Shown: positions 1 through 13,691, counted from the first letter of the stretch. The stretch is 35,000 nucleotides of DNA from Deinococcus budaensis (GCF_014201885.1 NZ_JACHFN010000009.1:85001-120000), one strand, 5' to 3'. Notes: a model not told the origin generated them from the letters alone. Translations and numbers: made by a program.

Positions 1-425
1 ACCGGGCCTGTTCATGTCCTGCGGGTGCTGCCCACCCCGGAAGCCGCGCCGCCGCTGCTCGCCGCACTCACGCGGGGATTTTTCACGGTGAGCGCCCAGG
101 CCGACCGCATGGGCGCGCGGCTCTCGGAGGGCGTGCCCGCCCCGCACGACCCGGCGCGCGTGAGCCTGCCCAACGTGCCGGGCGCGGTGCAGCTTCCGCC
201 GGGCGGCCAGCCGATCTTGCTGCTCCCCGACGCAGGCACCCACGGCGGCTACCCCACCCCGCTGGTCGTGGCGAGCGTGGACCGCCCCCGGCTGGGGCAA
301 CTGCGCCCCGGCGACCGGGTCGCTTTTCGGCCCGTCACGCTGGCCCAGGCCCTCGCGGCGCTGCGGGCGCAGGAACGGGCGATCCGGGGCGTGGAGGCGG
401 CGCTGCGCGGGTGGTACAAGGAGGC

Positions 426-429
<4 letters not shown>
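1..429 (+). CDS. pxpC: 5-oxoprolinase subunit C (PxpC), 3' part only
   Basis: The reading frame is open from the first base, so the 5' part lies outside the window. The 142 visible residues are the C-terminal end of the biotin-dependent carboxylase-like family (KipA/PxpC). The visible sequence starts near LRVLPTP and holds the family's typical SDRMGxRL-like stretch (QADRMGARLSEGV), a GAVQLPPGGQP segment and a GGYPTPLVVASVD segment. PxpC works with PxpA and PxpB in ATP-dependent hydrolysis of 5-oxoproline to glutamate in the cytoplasm. Its stop overlaps the start of pxpA (ATGA), which fits a pxpB-pxpC-pxpA operon. Family placement is firm; the subunit's N-terminus and start cannot be judged. 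Confidence 0.88.
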
Positions 430-1172
<743 letters not shown>

Positions 1173-1325
1173 ATCGCTGCTCCGAACCGAGCAGCAGAAG
1201 GCTGGTCACCCTGCCTCGCGGGGCTGTGAAGCAGAGCGAGGCGAGGAGTCTCCCACGCGGCGTTTTGGGCTGCTCCGCTTGCCCTCAGCATGACCACTCT
1301 TCGGCCGAAGCCTCCTGGCTCTCCC
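1173..1325. other. intergenic stretch with inverted repeats, possible dispersed repeat
   Basis: There is no convincing gene between the convergent pxpA and dGTPase genes. A hairpin GCTGCTC/GAGCAGC with a 6-nt loop sits at 1176-1195 directly after the pxpA stop, but without a T-run. A perfect 12-bp palindrome CTTCGGCCGAAG lies at 1299-1310. The part from about 1210 to 1292 reads differently from neighbouring coding DNA and resembles the small dispersed non-coding repeats common in Deinococcus genomes. No second copy was spotted in this window, so that is only a suspicion. Confidence 0.35.
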
Positions 1326-2456
<1,131 letters not shown>

Positions 2457-2463
2457 GAGTCCC

Positions 2464-2469
2464 AGTCTG
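2464..2469 (-). promoter_or_regulatory. possible -10 box of dGTPase gene
   Basis: On the minus strand CAGACT ends 7 nt before the ATG at 2456. Spacing fits a leaderless transcript, but the hexamer departs from TANNNT at its first base, so this is weaker than the others. Confidence 0.3.
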
Positions 2470-2519
2470 GCAGAGCGCGGGCGGGCAGCGGCAGCAGGCA
2501 AAAACTTCATGGGCGGCGC

Positions 2520-2525
2520 TAGATT
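2520..2525 (+). promoter_or_regulatory. -10 box, leaderless start of Nudix gene
   Basis: TAGATT ends 6 nt before the ATG at 2532, and there is no Shine-Dalgarno sequence. Transcription would begin at or next to the A of the start codon. Confidence 0.6.
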
Positions 2526-2531
2526 GCCCCC

Positions 2532-3064
2532 ATGAGCGACGCCGGGGCGAACGACACGCAGACCCAGACCGACACGCAGGTCATCTACGACGGCCACATC
2601 GTGCGGCTGGAGCGGCTGGAGGGCAAGTGGGAGGTCGTCCGGCATGCGGACGCGGTGGCGATCCTGGCGCTGAACGAGGCCGGAGAGATGCTGCTGGTGC
2701 GCCAGCGCCGCCCGGCCATCGGCGGCGTGACCGTGGAGGCCCCGGCGGGCCTGATCGACGGGGGCGAGACGCCGGAGACCGCCGCCCGCCGCGAGCTTCA
2801 GGAGGAGGTGGGGCTGGACGGCGAGATGACGCTGCTCACCCGCTTCTACTCCAGCCCCGGCTTCTGCGACGAGTTGCTGTACGTGTTCGAGGCGCGCAAC
2901 CTGCGCGAGAGCAAGCTCCCCCACGACGAGGACGAGGACCTCGAAGTCGTGTGGATGCGGCCCGCCGACGTGCTGAGCGGCCTGCAAGGCGGCACCCTGA
3001 GCGGCAGCGCCAGCACAGTCACGGCCGCGCTGTACGGCCTTCAGGCGCTGGCGCGGGACCGGCG

Positions 3065-3068
<4 letters not shown>
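2532..3068 (+). CDS. Nudix hydrolase, ADP-ribose pyrophosphatase-like
   Basis: This 178-residue protein carries a perfect Nudix box (GX5EX7REUXEEXGU) at residues 73-95, from GLIDGGE to RELQEEVGL. The FYSSPGFCDELLYVFEA stretch after it is typical of the ADP-ribose pyrophosphatase (NudF-like) branch, which hydrolyses nucleoside diphosphate sugars to NMP plus sugar phosphate. The start is fixed by the leaderless -10 box at 2520. The stop overlaps the GTG start of ribF by four bases (GTGA), so the two are co-translated; ribF makes FAD, itself a possible Nudix substrate, but that link is inference. Substrate cannot be fixed from sequence. Confidence 0.93.
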
Positions 3069-3976
<908 letters not shown>

Positions 3977-3985
3977 CGCTCCTCC

Positions 3986-4519
3986 TCAGGGCCGCGTGAA
4001 GTTCGTCAGCGTCCACTCGCCGTCGCCGTCTGCCACGTTCAGGTCGCGCGGGGCGGTGGAGAGGCGGGTGGGATGACCGTCTTCCCGGTCGTAGGTCACC
4101 TCGACGGCCGGGCACGGCTGCGCCCGCTGGAAGGCCAGGGCCTGGGCGATCTGGACAAAGCGCTCCTCGACCGTCGCGCGGGCCTGGGCCGACGGCTCCC
4201 CGGTCTGTCCGGCGACCAGGACCACGTCCCGCACCGCCCCGCCGCGCACGGTGACCCGCACGGTCGGAAACAGGACGGGCGCGGCGACCTGCCGGAAGTC
4301 GTAGCGGTAGTCGCGCACCCCCGCCGCCCTCCACCTCGCGCGGGCGGCGTTCAGCTCGCGCTCCAGCGCCGCGAAGTCGGGGCGGACGTAGCCCGGCACG
4401 CACCCGGCCGAGGCACCCGGAACTGCCGGAGGAGGTTCCCCGGCGCCGCCCGCCTGCGCCCCGCCTGCCAGCAGCATCAGCCCCAGCACCGTTCCGAGCC
4501 ACCCCGCAGATTGGTTCAT
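3986..4519 (-). CDS. secreted hypothetical protein (DUF6174-like)
   Basis: The 177-residue product starts with a plausible signal peptide: MNQSAGWLGTVLGLMLLAGG, then AQAGG as a likely cleavage region. The mature part has a Cys-Val-Pro segment, a helical stretch with RARWRAAGVRDYRYDFRQ, then beta-rich sequence (VRVTVRGGAVRDVVLV) and a second Cys (QPCPAVEVTYD). The W-x-D-Y-x-Y-x-F-x-Q pattern followed by a T-V-R-x-G-x-V strand resembles the DUF6174 domain, of unknown function; this placement is from memory of the pattern and moderate. The ATG at 4519 gives the signal peptide; longer versions of the frame run into the mqnD gene. It is divergent from mqnD. Confidence 0.78.
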   Translation of the reverse strand: MNQSAGWLGTVLGLMLLAGGAQAGGAGEPPPAVPGASAGCVPGYVRPDFAALERELNAARARWRAAGVRDYRYDFRQVAAPVLFPTVRVTVRGGAVRDVVLVAGQTGEPSAQARATVEERFVQIAQALAFQRAQPCPAVEVTYDREDGHPTRLSTAPRDLNVADGDGEWTLTNFTRP

Positions 4520-4549
4520 CGCTCCAGCATAGGGGCCTGGGAGCAGGCG

Positions 4550-4555
4550 TACCCT
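4550..4555 (+). promoter_or_regulatory. -10 box, leaderless start of mqnD
   Basis: TACCCT ends 6 nt before the ATG at 4562. No ribosome binding site is present. Confidence 0.55.
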
Positions 4556-4561
4556 GACCCC

Positions 4562-5398
<837 letters not shown>

Positions 5399-5506
5399 GA
5401 GGCCCTTCCCCGGCGTTTAGGCGACGCTGTGCCCGCTCTCAGAAGGTGTGCTGAGGCGGGATTGCGGCGGCGGGCGGCGTGGGACCGTGGGGGCCGGAGG
5501 ACATCC

Positions 5507-6784
5507 ATGCACAAGCCCATGCTCGCTGCCCTGACGGTTGCGCTCGGTACCCTGGGGGCGGCCCTGGCCCAGGGGTCGGCCTCGCCCACCGGCCCCGGCC
5601 CCGCCCAGACGACGATTCCCACCCCGCGTCCGCTGCCCGCCCCCGAGCCGCCCGTCACCGTGACGGCCACCCGCAACGAGCCGCGTGCCCTGGGGTTCAC
5701 GCCCGACAAGCTCGCCCGGCTGAAGGTTCCGGCGGGCTTCCAGATCAAGGTGATGGCGACGAACCTCGGCAACGCGCGGATGATGCACGTGATGCCCGAC
5801 GGCGGGATCTATCTCACCCGGCGCCAGCAGAACGACATCTGGTACCTCAAGGATGTCAACAAGGACGGCCTCTTCGACGCGGGCGAGCGCCGCATGGTCG
5901 CGCAGAACCTCAAGCTGGTGCATGGGCTGGACGTGAAGGGGGGCAAGCTCTACGCGGTGGGCGAGAAGACCATCTGGGTCATGGACATGAGCCGCGACGG
6001 GGGCCTCAGCGTGCCGCGCGTCTTCGCCGACGGCTTCCCCGACGCCGGGCAGCACCCCGCCCGCAGCCTGAAGTGGGGGCCAGACGGCTACCTCTACGCC
6101 TCCTTCGGGTCCACCAACAACGACGCGCCCACCCAGAACCCGGAAGAAGCGACCATCCTGCGCATCCGCCCCGACGGGCAGTGGCGCGAGGTGTACGCGC
6201 GGGGCCTGCGCCACACCGTGGGCTTCGGCTGGCACCCGATCACCGGGACGATGTACGGCCTGGACATGAGCATGGACTGGCACGGCGACGACCTCCCGCC
6301 CGAGGAACTGAACGTCATCCAGCGTGGGCGCAACTACGGCTGGCCCTTCTGCTACGCCGACCGCCGCCCGGACCCGTACACCAACTCCAGCCAGATTCCC
6401 GGCAAGATCACCAAGGCCGAGTACTGCGACCTCACCCAGGGCAGCCTGCTGACCTACACGGCGCACGCCTCGCCCATCGCCCTGAACTTCTACACGGCGA
6501 CCCAGTTCCCGGCCGAGTACCGCAATGACGCCTTCGTCGCCTTCCGGGGGTCGTGGAACCGCTCGGCCCCCAGCGGCTACGAGATCGGCCGCATCAACTT
6601 TGACGCTCAGAACCGGCCTACCGCCATTCAGCCCTTCGTGACCGGCTTCGTGTACGAGGAAGGCGGCGAGTGGAAGCAGTTCGGGCGCGTGGCGGGCGTG
6701 GCGACCTACACCGACGGCAGCCTGCTCTTTACCGACGACCAGAGCGGCGTGATCTACCGCGTGCTGTACACGGGAGGCCAGTAA
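5507..6784 (+). CDS. secreted PQQ-dependent sugar dehydrogenase family protein (sorbosone dehydrogenase-like)
   Basis: The 425-residue product has a signal peptide (about residues 1-22, cleavage likely after ALA) and a Pro-rich linker. A six-bladed propeller of the soluble glucose/sorbosone dehydrogenase type follows. Visible family blocks are KVPAGFQIKVMATNLGNARM near residue 70, LVHGLDVKGGKLY, HPARSLKWGPDGYLYASFGS, GLRHTVGFGWHP and GRNYGWPFCYADR. Members oxidise sugars or aldehydes with PQQ in the periplasm; substrate is unknown. The ATG at 5507 follows a GGAGG 6 bases upstream. The TAA stop shares one base with the next gene's ATG (TAATG), so expression with the SodC-propeller gene is almost surely coupled. 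Confidence 0.85.
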   Translation: MHKPMLAALTVALGTLGAALAQGSASPTGPGPAQTTIPTPRPLPAPEPPVTVTATRNEPRALGFTPDKLARLKVPAGFQIKVMATNLGNARMMHVMPDGGIYLTRRQQNDIWYLKDVNKDGLFDAGERRMVAQNLKLVHGLDVKGGKLYAVGEKTIWVMDMSRDGGLSVPRVFADGFPDAGQHPARSLKWGPDGYLYASFGSTNNDAPTQNPEEATILRIRPDGQWREVYARGLRHTVGFGWHPITGTMYGLDMSMDWHGDDLPPEELNVIQRGRNYGWPFCYADRRPDPYTNSSQIPGKITKAEYCDLTQGSLLTYTAHASPIALNFYTATQFPAEYRNDAFVAFRGSWNRSAPSGYEIGRINFDAQNRPTAIQPFVTGFVYEEGGEWKQFGRVAGVATYTDGSLLFTDDQSGVIYRVLYTGGQ

Positions 6785-8208
6785 TGAAGCTGCAAACCAG
6801 AAGGGTCCTGACCCTGGGTGCCCTCGCCCTGGGCGCGGCGATGGCGGGCGGGGCGGGTGCCCCCATGACGATGGCCCCGGCCAGCACGCCCCTCAGCGCG
6901 ACGGCGGCGATGCGTGACCCCGCCGGGCAGGTGCTGGGGACCGCCCGCTTTGTGCAGCAGGGGATGGGCGTGCAGGTCACCGTGGAGGTGCGCGGCCTGA
7001 CGCCCGGCCAGCACGGGATGCACGTCCACGAATACGGACGCTGCACCCCCGGCGTGGACGAGGCCACGAACACCATCGTGCCCTTTGGTGGGGCGGGGGG
7101 TCACTACGACCCCGGCATGAGCAAGAACCACGACGACCCGCAGGCCCCCAACAAGTACGGCCACGGCGGCGACGCCCCGATGCTGAACGTGGGCGCCGAC
7201 GGGGTGGGCCGCGCGACCTTCACCACCGACAAGTTCAGCCTGACGGGGATGAATGGAGCGCTGAACCGCACCCTGGTCATCCACGCCCGCCCCGACGACT
7301 ACAAGTCCGACCCGGCGGGCATGTCAGGTGCCCGCGAGCGCTGCGGCGTCCTCGTGCGCGACGGCCTCACCACCCGCGACTACACCCTGCCCGGCGCCCA
7401 GGACTTCCCCGAAGGCGTGGCCTACGACGCCCGCCGGGGCATCCTGTACACCGGCAGCGCGGTCAACGGCACCATCTACGCGATCAACGCCGCGAACGGC
7501 GTGGTCAGCAAGTTCCAGGAAGGCGGGGCGCTGGGCCGTCAGGCCGCGCTGGGACTGAAGGTGGACGCGCGGGGCCGCCTGTGGATCGCGGGCGGCGCAC
7601 AGGGCACGGTGAGCATCCTGACGCCCGACGGCATGACGTTGAAGGTGCTGGAGACGCCGAAGTCGCCCAACCCCTACGTCAACGACCTGACGCCCGCCCC
7701 CGACGGCAACGTCTACGTGACCGACTCCAACCGCCCGGTGATCTTCCGGGTGGACCGCAACTTGAACCTCACGGCGTGGCTGAACCTCGCCGGGACGCCG
7801 GTCAAGTACGGCCCCGGCGTGAATCTCAACGGCATCGTGCCCACCCCCGACGGGCGCTCGCTGCTGGCCGTTCAGACGAACACGGGCGAGTTGTGGCGCA
7901 TCGACCTGCGGACCAAGGCGGTGCGCCGGGTGATGACGGGCCTGACCAACGGCGACGGCCTGTTGCTGGACGGCCGCACCCTCTACGTCACCCGCAACAA
8001 GGATCAGGTCGTGAGCAAGGTCAGCCTCTCGGCCGACTACGGGACGGGCCAGCTGGTCACCGAAGAACCCCTGCGCGGCCTGCGCTTCCCGGCGACGCTG
8101 GCGATGGTCGGGGGCGACCTCGTGGTGACGCAGGCGCAGCTCGACCGCAACATGGCGGGCATTCCGCCGGAGACGCCCTTCCGGCTGACGCGCTTCGGCA
8201 AGTTCTGA
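6784..8208 (+). CDS. Cu/Zn superoxide dismutase-beta-propeller fusion, secreted
   Basis: This 474-residue protein has three parts. A signal peptide (about 1-26) contains TRRVLTLGAL, which looks Tat-like. A SodC domain covers about residues 37-192. All metal ligands are visible: H80 and H82 (MHVHEYG), H107 (GGHYDP), H116, H127 and D130 (GHGGDAP), H167 (VIHARPDD). The disulphide cysteines C87 and C187 and the substrate-guiding arginine R184, three residues before C187, are also present. The rest, about 195-474, is an SMP-30/gluconolactonase-like propeller (FPEGVAYDARRGILY, VTDSNRPVIFRVD). SodC proteins are normally about 150-180 residues, so the fusion is the odd feature. It should dismutate superoxide outside the cytoplasm; the propeller's ligand is unknown. 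Confidence 0.9.
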   Translation: MKLQTRRVLTLGALALGAAMAGGAGAPMTMAPASTPLSATAAMRDPAGQVLGTARFVQQGMGVQVTVEVRGLTPGQHGMHVHEYGRCTPGVDEATNTIVPFGGAGGHYDPGMSKNHDDPQAPNKYGHGGDAPMLNVGADGVGRATFTTDKFSLTGMNGALNRTLVIHARPDDYKSDPAGMSGARERCGVLVRDGLTTRDYTLPGAQDFPEGVAYDARRGILYTGSAVNGTIYAINAANGVVSKFQEGGALGRQAALGLKVDARGRLWIAGGAQGTVSILTPDGMTLKVLETPKSPNPYVNDLTPAPDGNVYVTDSNRPVIFRVDRNLNLTAWLNLAGTPVKYGPGVNLNGIVPTPDGRSLLAVQTNTGELWRIDLRTKAVRRVMTGLTNGDGLLLDGRTLYVTRNKDQVVSKVSLSADYGTGQLVTEEPLRGLRFPATLAMVGGDLVVTQAQLDRNMAGIPPETPFRLTRFGKF

Positions 8209-8221
8209 AGGGTGAGGCAGC

Positions 8222-8256
8222 GGGGAGGCCAGGGCAGGCAGCGGCCCAGCCTCCCC
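8222..8256 (+). terminator. terminator-like hairpin after SodC-propeller gene
   Basis: GGGGAGGC (8222-8229) pairs with GCCTCCCC (8249-8256) around a 19-nt loop, followed by a pyrimidine-rich TCTCCTCT tract. It sits just after the stop and before the next promoter. Confidence 0.55.
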
Positions 8257-8303
8257 TCTCCTCTGGCTTCCCCTTTGTAAGAATCTGGTGGCGAGGCCCC
8301 GCC

Positions 8304-8309
8304 TAGCCT
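8304..8309 (+). promoter_or_regulatory. -10 box, leaderless start of ABC ATPase gene
   Basis: TAGCCT ends 7 nt before the ATG at 8317, without a Shine-Dalgarno sequence. Leaderless initiation is expected. Confidence 0.6.
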
Positions 8310-8316
8310 GGGCGGG

Positions 8317-9290
<974 letters not shown>

Positions 9291-9291
<1 letters not shown>

Positions 9292-10064
9292 TGCTGACCC
9301 TGATTGCCCTGGAATTCCGCAAGCTGCTCAAGGCGCGCAGCGCCCGCCTCGCGCTGCTGGTGTGCTTTGGGCTGCCGCTGCTGTGGCCGCTGGCGCCCCG
9401 GCTGGAAGCCCTGTTTCAGGTGGACCTGACGAGCGGCTGGCAGCTTCCAGCCGTCAGCCTGGGGGTGCTGGTGCAGTTTCTGCTGCCGCTCTTTATCGCC
9501 GTGACCTGCGCGGAACTCATCGGCGCGGAGGTCAGCGGGGGCACGCTGGCGCCGCTGCTGCTGCGCCCGGTGAACCGCACCCGGGTGCTGCTGGGCAAGC
9601 TGCTCGTCGCGTTGCTATACCCGGCGCTGCTGATCGCGGCCACCGTCGCCGGGTCGCTGCTGGCGGGCCTGTTTCTGGGGCTGGGGCCGTTTACGGGCGG
9701 CACCGGGCTGGGGCCGGGCTATTTCGCGGGCGTGGGCGCCCTGACGCCGGGCGACGCGCTGGGGCAGGTCCTGCGCGGGGCGCTGCTCGCCGCCGTCATG
9801 CTGATGCCGGTCGCCGCCCTCGCGCTGCTGTTCGGGGTGCTGTACCTGGGCACCGCCCCCGCCGCGCTCGCCACCCTGGCGACCCTCAGCGTGCTGCGCC
9901 TGCTGGTCGTCTTTCCGGAGAGCGTGCAGCGCCTCTTGCTGACCAGTCACCTCGACCTGTATGCGCGGCAAGGCGGCGTCCTCCAGGGGCTGGTGCTGCT
10001 GCTGATCTACACGGCGGCCTTCGGGTGGCTGGCGGTCTACGCCTTCGAGCGGCGGGACGTGTAG
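9291..10064 (+). CDS. ABC-2 type permease
   Basis: This 257-residue membrane protein has about six hydrophobic segments. It carries the ABC-2 permease pattern at about residues 72-105: an acidic [19 protein letters not shown] block followed by [15 protein letters not shown]. Such proteins pair as dimers with the ATPase encoded upstream to export lipids, peptides or drugs. The ATG overlaps the ATPase stop (TGATG), so the two are translationally coupled. A strong terminator follows, closing a two-gene operon. Confidence 0.9.
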
Positions 10065-10080
10065 GGCGCAGCCAGGAGGA

Positions 10081-10115
10081 GGGGGGCGCCGTGTTCGCAC
10101 TGGCGCCCCCCTTCC
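10081..10115. terminator. bidirectional terminator between ABC permease and gfh1
   Basis: GGGGGGCGCC (10081-10090) pairs perfectly with GGCGCCCCCC (10102-10111) over an 11-nt loop, followed by TTCCTT on the plus strand. It lies between convergent genes and can serve both. Confidence 0.75.
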
Positions 10116-10123
10116 TTGTGGCC

Positions 10124-10600
10124 CTACCCCAGGCTCTTGACCGTGTAGCGCAGCCTGCGCTCGGCCTGCTCGACCTCGAAGCTCTCCCCCACCCGGCGGC
10201 CCAGCAGCGCCTGTCCGACCGGGCTGTCGTCGCTGACCTGGGTCACCCCCTGGGCGAGCGCGTCCACCTCGACCGCGCTGACCAGCTGCACGCGCATCTC
10301 GCGGCCCTGCCCGGCTTCCTCCAGCACCACGACCGTGCCCAGCGTGACCCCTCCACGCCCGTCCGGCGCGGCCTCGACGATCACGGCGCGCGCCAGCACG
10401 TCTTCGAGTTCGAGGATGCGGGCCTCCATGCTGGGAAGGTCGAACTGCGCGGCCTCCAGGCTGCGGTCTTCGAGGTCGGTCGCGTCGTCGAGCGAGGCGG
10501 CCAGGCTCCGCCGCGCGTCCTCCAGCCGCTCACGTTCTTTTGCCAGATTCTCCTCCAGCCGCTGGTAGCCTTCTGCCGTCACCTGAATCTCGTCTGCCAT
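10124..10600 (-). CDS. gfh1: Gfh1-type transcription factor (GreA/GreB family)
   Basis: The 158-residue protein has the GreA layout: an N-terminal coiled coil (about 1-77) and a C-terminal FKBP-like domain with the [14 protein letters not shown] block. The coiled-coil tip reads [14 protein letters not shown] (about 38-51), where GreA has the GDLKENAEY cleavage motif. The following [18 protein letters not shown] matches Thermus Gfh1 closely. Gfh1 binds the RNA polymerase secondary channel and inhibits, rather than stimulates, transcript cleavage; Deinococcus species encode such factors. Acidic tip residues (D42, E44, D45) point to metal-ion interference at the active site. Start: ATG at 10600 with AGGAGG 8 nt upstream. 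Gfh1 versus GreA rests on remembered similarity but is strong. Confidence 0.85.
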   Translation of the reverse strand: MADEIQVTAEGYQRLEENLAKERERLEDARRSLAASLDDATDLEDRSLEAAQFDLPSMEARILELEDVLARAVIVEAAPDGRGGVTLGTVVVLEEAGQGREMRVQLVSAVEVDALAQGVTQVSDDSPVGQALLGRRVGESFEVEQAERRLRYTVKSLG

Positions 10601-10870
10601 GGGGGTGCCCTCCTGTGGGGTTGCCGCCCCACTCTAGAGGCGCGGGCGGCCCTCTCCATGACAGGCGCCTCAAGGAAAGCCTGGGGCCTGGCCTCCCCGC
10701 GCCCTCCCCCCGGCCCCGGGACCAGCCCAGGCGCGCCGCCAAAGGCCAGGACTCGGCCAAGGTTTCTTGCCGAAGTGATGAACCGCGCCTGCCGGAAGGT
10801 CTGCTGTAATTCGGGGTGGAGTGGCCCCGCCCCGGACCCCCAGGAGGCAGAGGCCCACAGGAGGATTCCT

Positions 10871-11527
10871 ATGACCGATCCCAACGCCCCCATCCGCCGC
10901 GACCCGTCCCTGGCCGACGAGCCGACCGACCCCGTACAGGAAGACCGCACCGTCACCGCCGAAGGGTTCGGGCAGGACGACCGCGAACCCAGCGACGCCG
11001 AGCTGCGCCCCGTCGGAGGCGCCAGCGTGACGGGCGCGGAGACGATGGACTACTCGCTGCCGGAAGACGACGACCCCGCCAACCAGGACGCGCAGGCCAA
11101 CGCCGGGATGGTCCGCGACGTGGCCGAGGTGGAGGCCGATTTTCCCCTCTCGGGGGACGTGTCGGGCGGGCGCGCGGGTGAAGAGAGCGGCAGCGACGCG
11201 CTCGCGGGCGCCGGGGTGGTGTACGACGACGGCATCGACCCCTCGATCCGCAGCGAGATGCTCGACAACGCGGTGGCCTACGGCGACGACTTCACGCCGA
11301 ACAACGTGAACGACGAACCCGGCTTCGACGACGGCGTGCCGGGCAGCTTCTCGGACTTCAGCGTGATCACGCCCGAGAACCCGGAAGGCACCACCCGCCT
11401 GGCCGACCCCAGCCTCGACGCGGGCGGGCAGGTCAAGGGGCCGCGCATCGGCGGGTCGGGCGGCATCGACGGCGGCCCGCCCCGGACCCGGCCCTTGCCG
11501 GGCACCGAGGAAGACGCCGACTCGTAA
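10871..11527 (+). CDS. acidic, probably disordered Deinococcus hypothetical protein
   Basis: The 218-residue protein is dominated by Asp, Glu, Gly, Pro and Asn, with few hydrophobic runs and no signal peptide or membrane segment. I recognise no domain. Short motifs such as ETMDYSLPEDDDPANQ, VVYDDGIDPSIRSEMLDN and TPNNVNDEPGFDDG suggest extended acidic segments. The ATG follows a strong AGGAGG 6 nt upstream. Third-position G+C and codon use match its neighbours, which supports a real gene. It is single and flanked by convergent mglA; a GC hairpin follows the stop. A desiccation- or stress-linked role is imaginable from composition only. Confidence 0.75.
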   Translation: MTDPNAPIRRDPSLADEPTDPVQEDRTVTAEGFGQDDREPSDAELRPVGGASVTGAETMDYSLPEDDDPANQDAQANAGMVRDVAEVEADFPLSGDVSGGRAGEESGSDALAGAGVVYDDGIDPSIRSEMLDNAVAYGDDFTPNNVNDEPGFDDGVPGSFSDFSVITPENPEGTTRLADPSLDAGGQVKGPRIGGSGGIDGGPPRTRPLPGTEEDADS

Positions 11528-11547
11528 ACCGTTGGGAACAGCGGGGG

Positions 11548-11580
11548 GGGGTGGGAGGTGCCGCGCGTGCCCCCCACCCC
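11548..11580. terminator. GC hairpin between convergent genes
   Basis: GGGGTGGG (11548-11555) pairs with CCCACCCC (11573-11580). There is no T-run, so termination is likely but not certain. It lies between the acidic-protein gene and mglA. Confidence 0.45.
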
Positions 11581-11593
11581 TGACCCGTCGCGT

Positions 11594-12184
<591 letters not shown>

Positions 12185-12208
12185 GCTGGTCTCCCTTCCC
12201 CTCTCGCC

Positions 12209-12694
<486 letters not shown>

Positions 12695-12703
12695 GTCCCG
12701 CCG

Positions 12704-12709
12704 AGTATA
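12704..12709 (-). promoter_or_regulatory. -10 box of mglBA
   Basis: On the minus strand TATACT lies 9 nt before the mglB ATG. TTGCGG occurs 15 nt further upstream, a short spacing. The messenger would be leaderless or have only 2-3 leader bases. Confidence 0.6.
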
Positions 12710-12765
12710 GAAATCCGTTTCACACCGCAATCTGACAGCGCCCCTCCCCAGGGCCTGCCCCGCCG

Positions 12766-13602
12766 CTACAGCGGATGTTGGCGCTGGAAGGCGGCCCACG
12801 AGCGGGCGTCCCGGGGGTACCCGTGCGTCTCTGTCCACATCCAGTAGGGGGTGTAGAGGCTGCGGGCCGAGGCCACCTCGTCGCGGAAGATCTCGGCGCT
12901 GAGGCCAGTCGCCAGCAGGCCGCTGGTCTCGAAGCGGCGCAGCACGCCGGAGCGGTCGTAGGGCACCCGGCGCAGCTCGGGCCGCCAGCCCTGCCCCGTG
13001 GCGGTCAGCAGCAGGTACTGGGCGCGGGGGTCGCCGTCCATCGGGGTTCCGGCGGCCCCGGTGTTCAGCACCAGCACGCCGCCCCGGTTGGCGCGCGCCG
13101 GGCGGTGGATGTGCGAGCCGACCAGCACGCCCGCCCCGCCCGCGAGTTCGGCCACCCGCCCGGGGTCCGTGCGCTCGCTGAGGCTCTCGCGGTAGTCGGC
13201 CGGGGTGCCGTGGGCGATCAGGACCTCCGGCAGTCCCGGCGACTCCAGCGTCAGGGTCAGCGGCCAGCCCCCCGGCACGTCCAGCAGCCCGGCGCGGCCC
13301 AGTTCGGTCGCCGTCCAGTCGGTCGCCCCCCAGAAGGGGTCGGTGAACCAGTCGCCCGGCAAGGTCTCCGAGCGCCCGTGCCACAGCCGCACGAGGTCGT
13401 CGTGGTTGCCCAGGGTAAAGGTCACGTCGTCGCGCGCGAGCAGCAGCGACAGGGCCTCCACCGAATCCGGCCCCCGGTTCACCACGTCGCCGTTCACGAT
13501 GATGCGCTCGGCCCCCTGTGCCTCCGCGTCGGCCAGCACGGCGCGCAGGGCGTCGGCATTGCCGTGGATGTCCGCGATGACGGCGAGGCGCACGTGGGGC
13601 AT
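12766..13602 (-). CDS. calcineurin-like metallophosphoesterase
   Basis: The 278-residue protein carries the full metallophosphoesterase motif set: IADIHGN (D and H), [23 protein letters not shown] and GSHIHRPA. These give a two-metal active site for phosphate ester hydrolysis. The GNHD/GSHIH spacing and length fit the YfcE/diadenosine-phosphatase-like group, but the substrate is unknown. The usual start would be ATG at 13602. TATACA directly touches that ATG, which would put transcription start inside the first codons, so GTG at 13593 (codon 4) may be the real start. The gene is divergent from cysteine synthase. Confidence 0.9.
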   Translation of the reverse strand: MPHVRLAVIADIHGNADALRAVLADAEAQGAERIIVNGDVVNRGPDSVEALSLLLARDDVTFTLGNHDDLVRLWHGRSETLPGDWFTDPFWGATDWTATELGRAGLLDVPGGWPLTLTLESPGLPEVLIAHGTPADYRESLSERTDPGRVAELAGGAGVLVGSHIHRPARANRGGVLVLNTGAAGTPMDGDPRAQYLLLTATGQGWRPELRRVPYDRSGVLRRFETSGLLATGLSAEIFRDEVASARSLYTPYWMWTETHGYPRDARSWAAFQRQHPL

Positions 13603-13608
13603 TGTATA
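13603..13608 (-). promoter_or_regulatory. -10 box abutting the metallophosphoesterase ATG
   Basis: TATACA on the minus strand runs directly into the ATG at 13602. Expected transcription start is about 13595-13597, next to the in-frame GTG at 13593. Confidence 0.45.
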
Positions 13609-13678
13609 GGGGAAGCTCCGGGCGGTCGGCTTTCACCAAAGGTCTTGCCCACTGCTGAATGCCGCAGGCTGTGCGCCC

Positions 13679-13684
13679 TATCCT
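13679..13684 (+). promoter_or_regulatory. -10 box, leaderless start of cysteine synthase gene
   Basis: TATCCT ends 7 nt before the ATG at 13692. No Shine-Dalgarno sequence is present. Confidence 0.6.
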
Positions 13685-13691
13685 GCCCACC

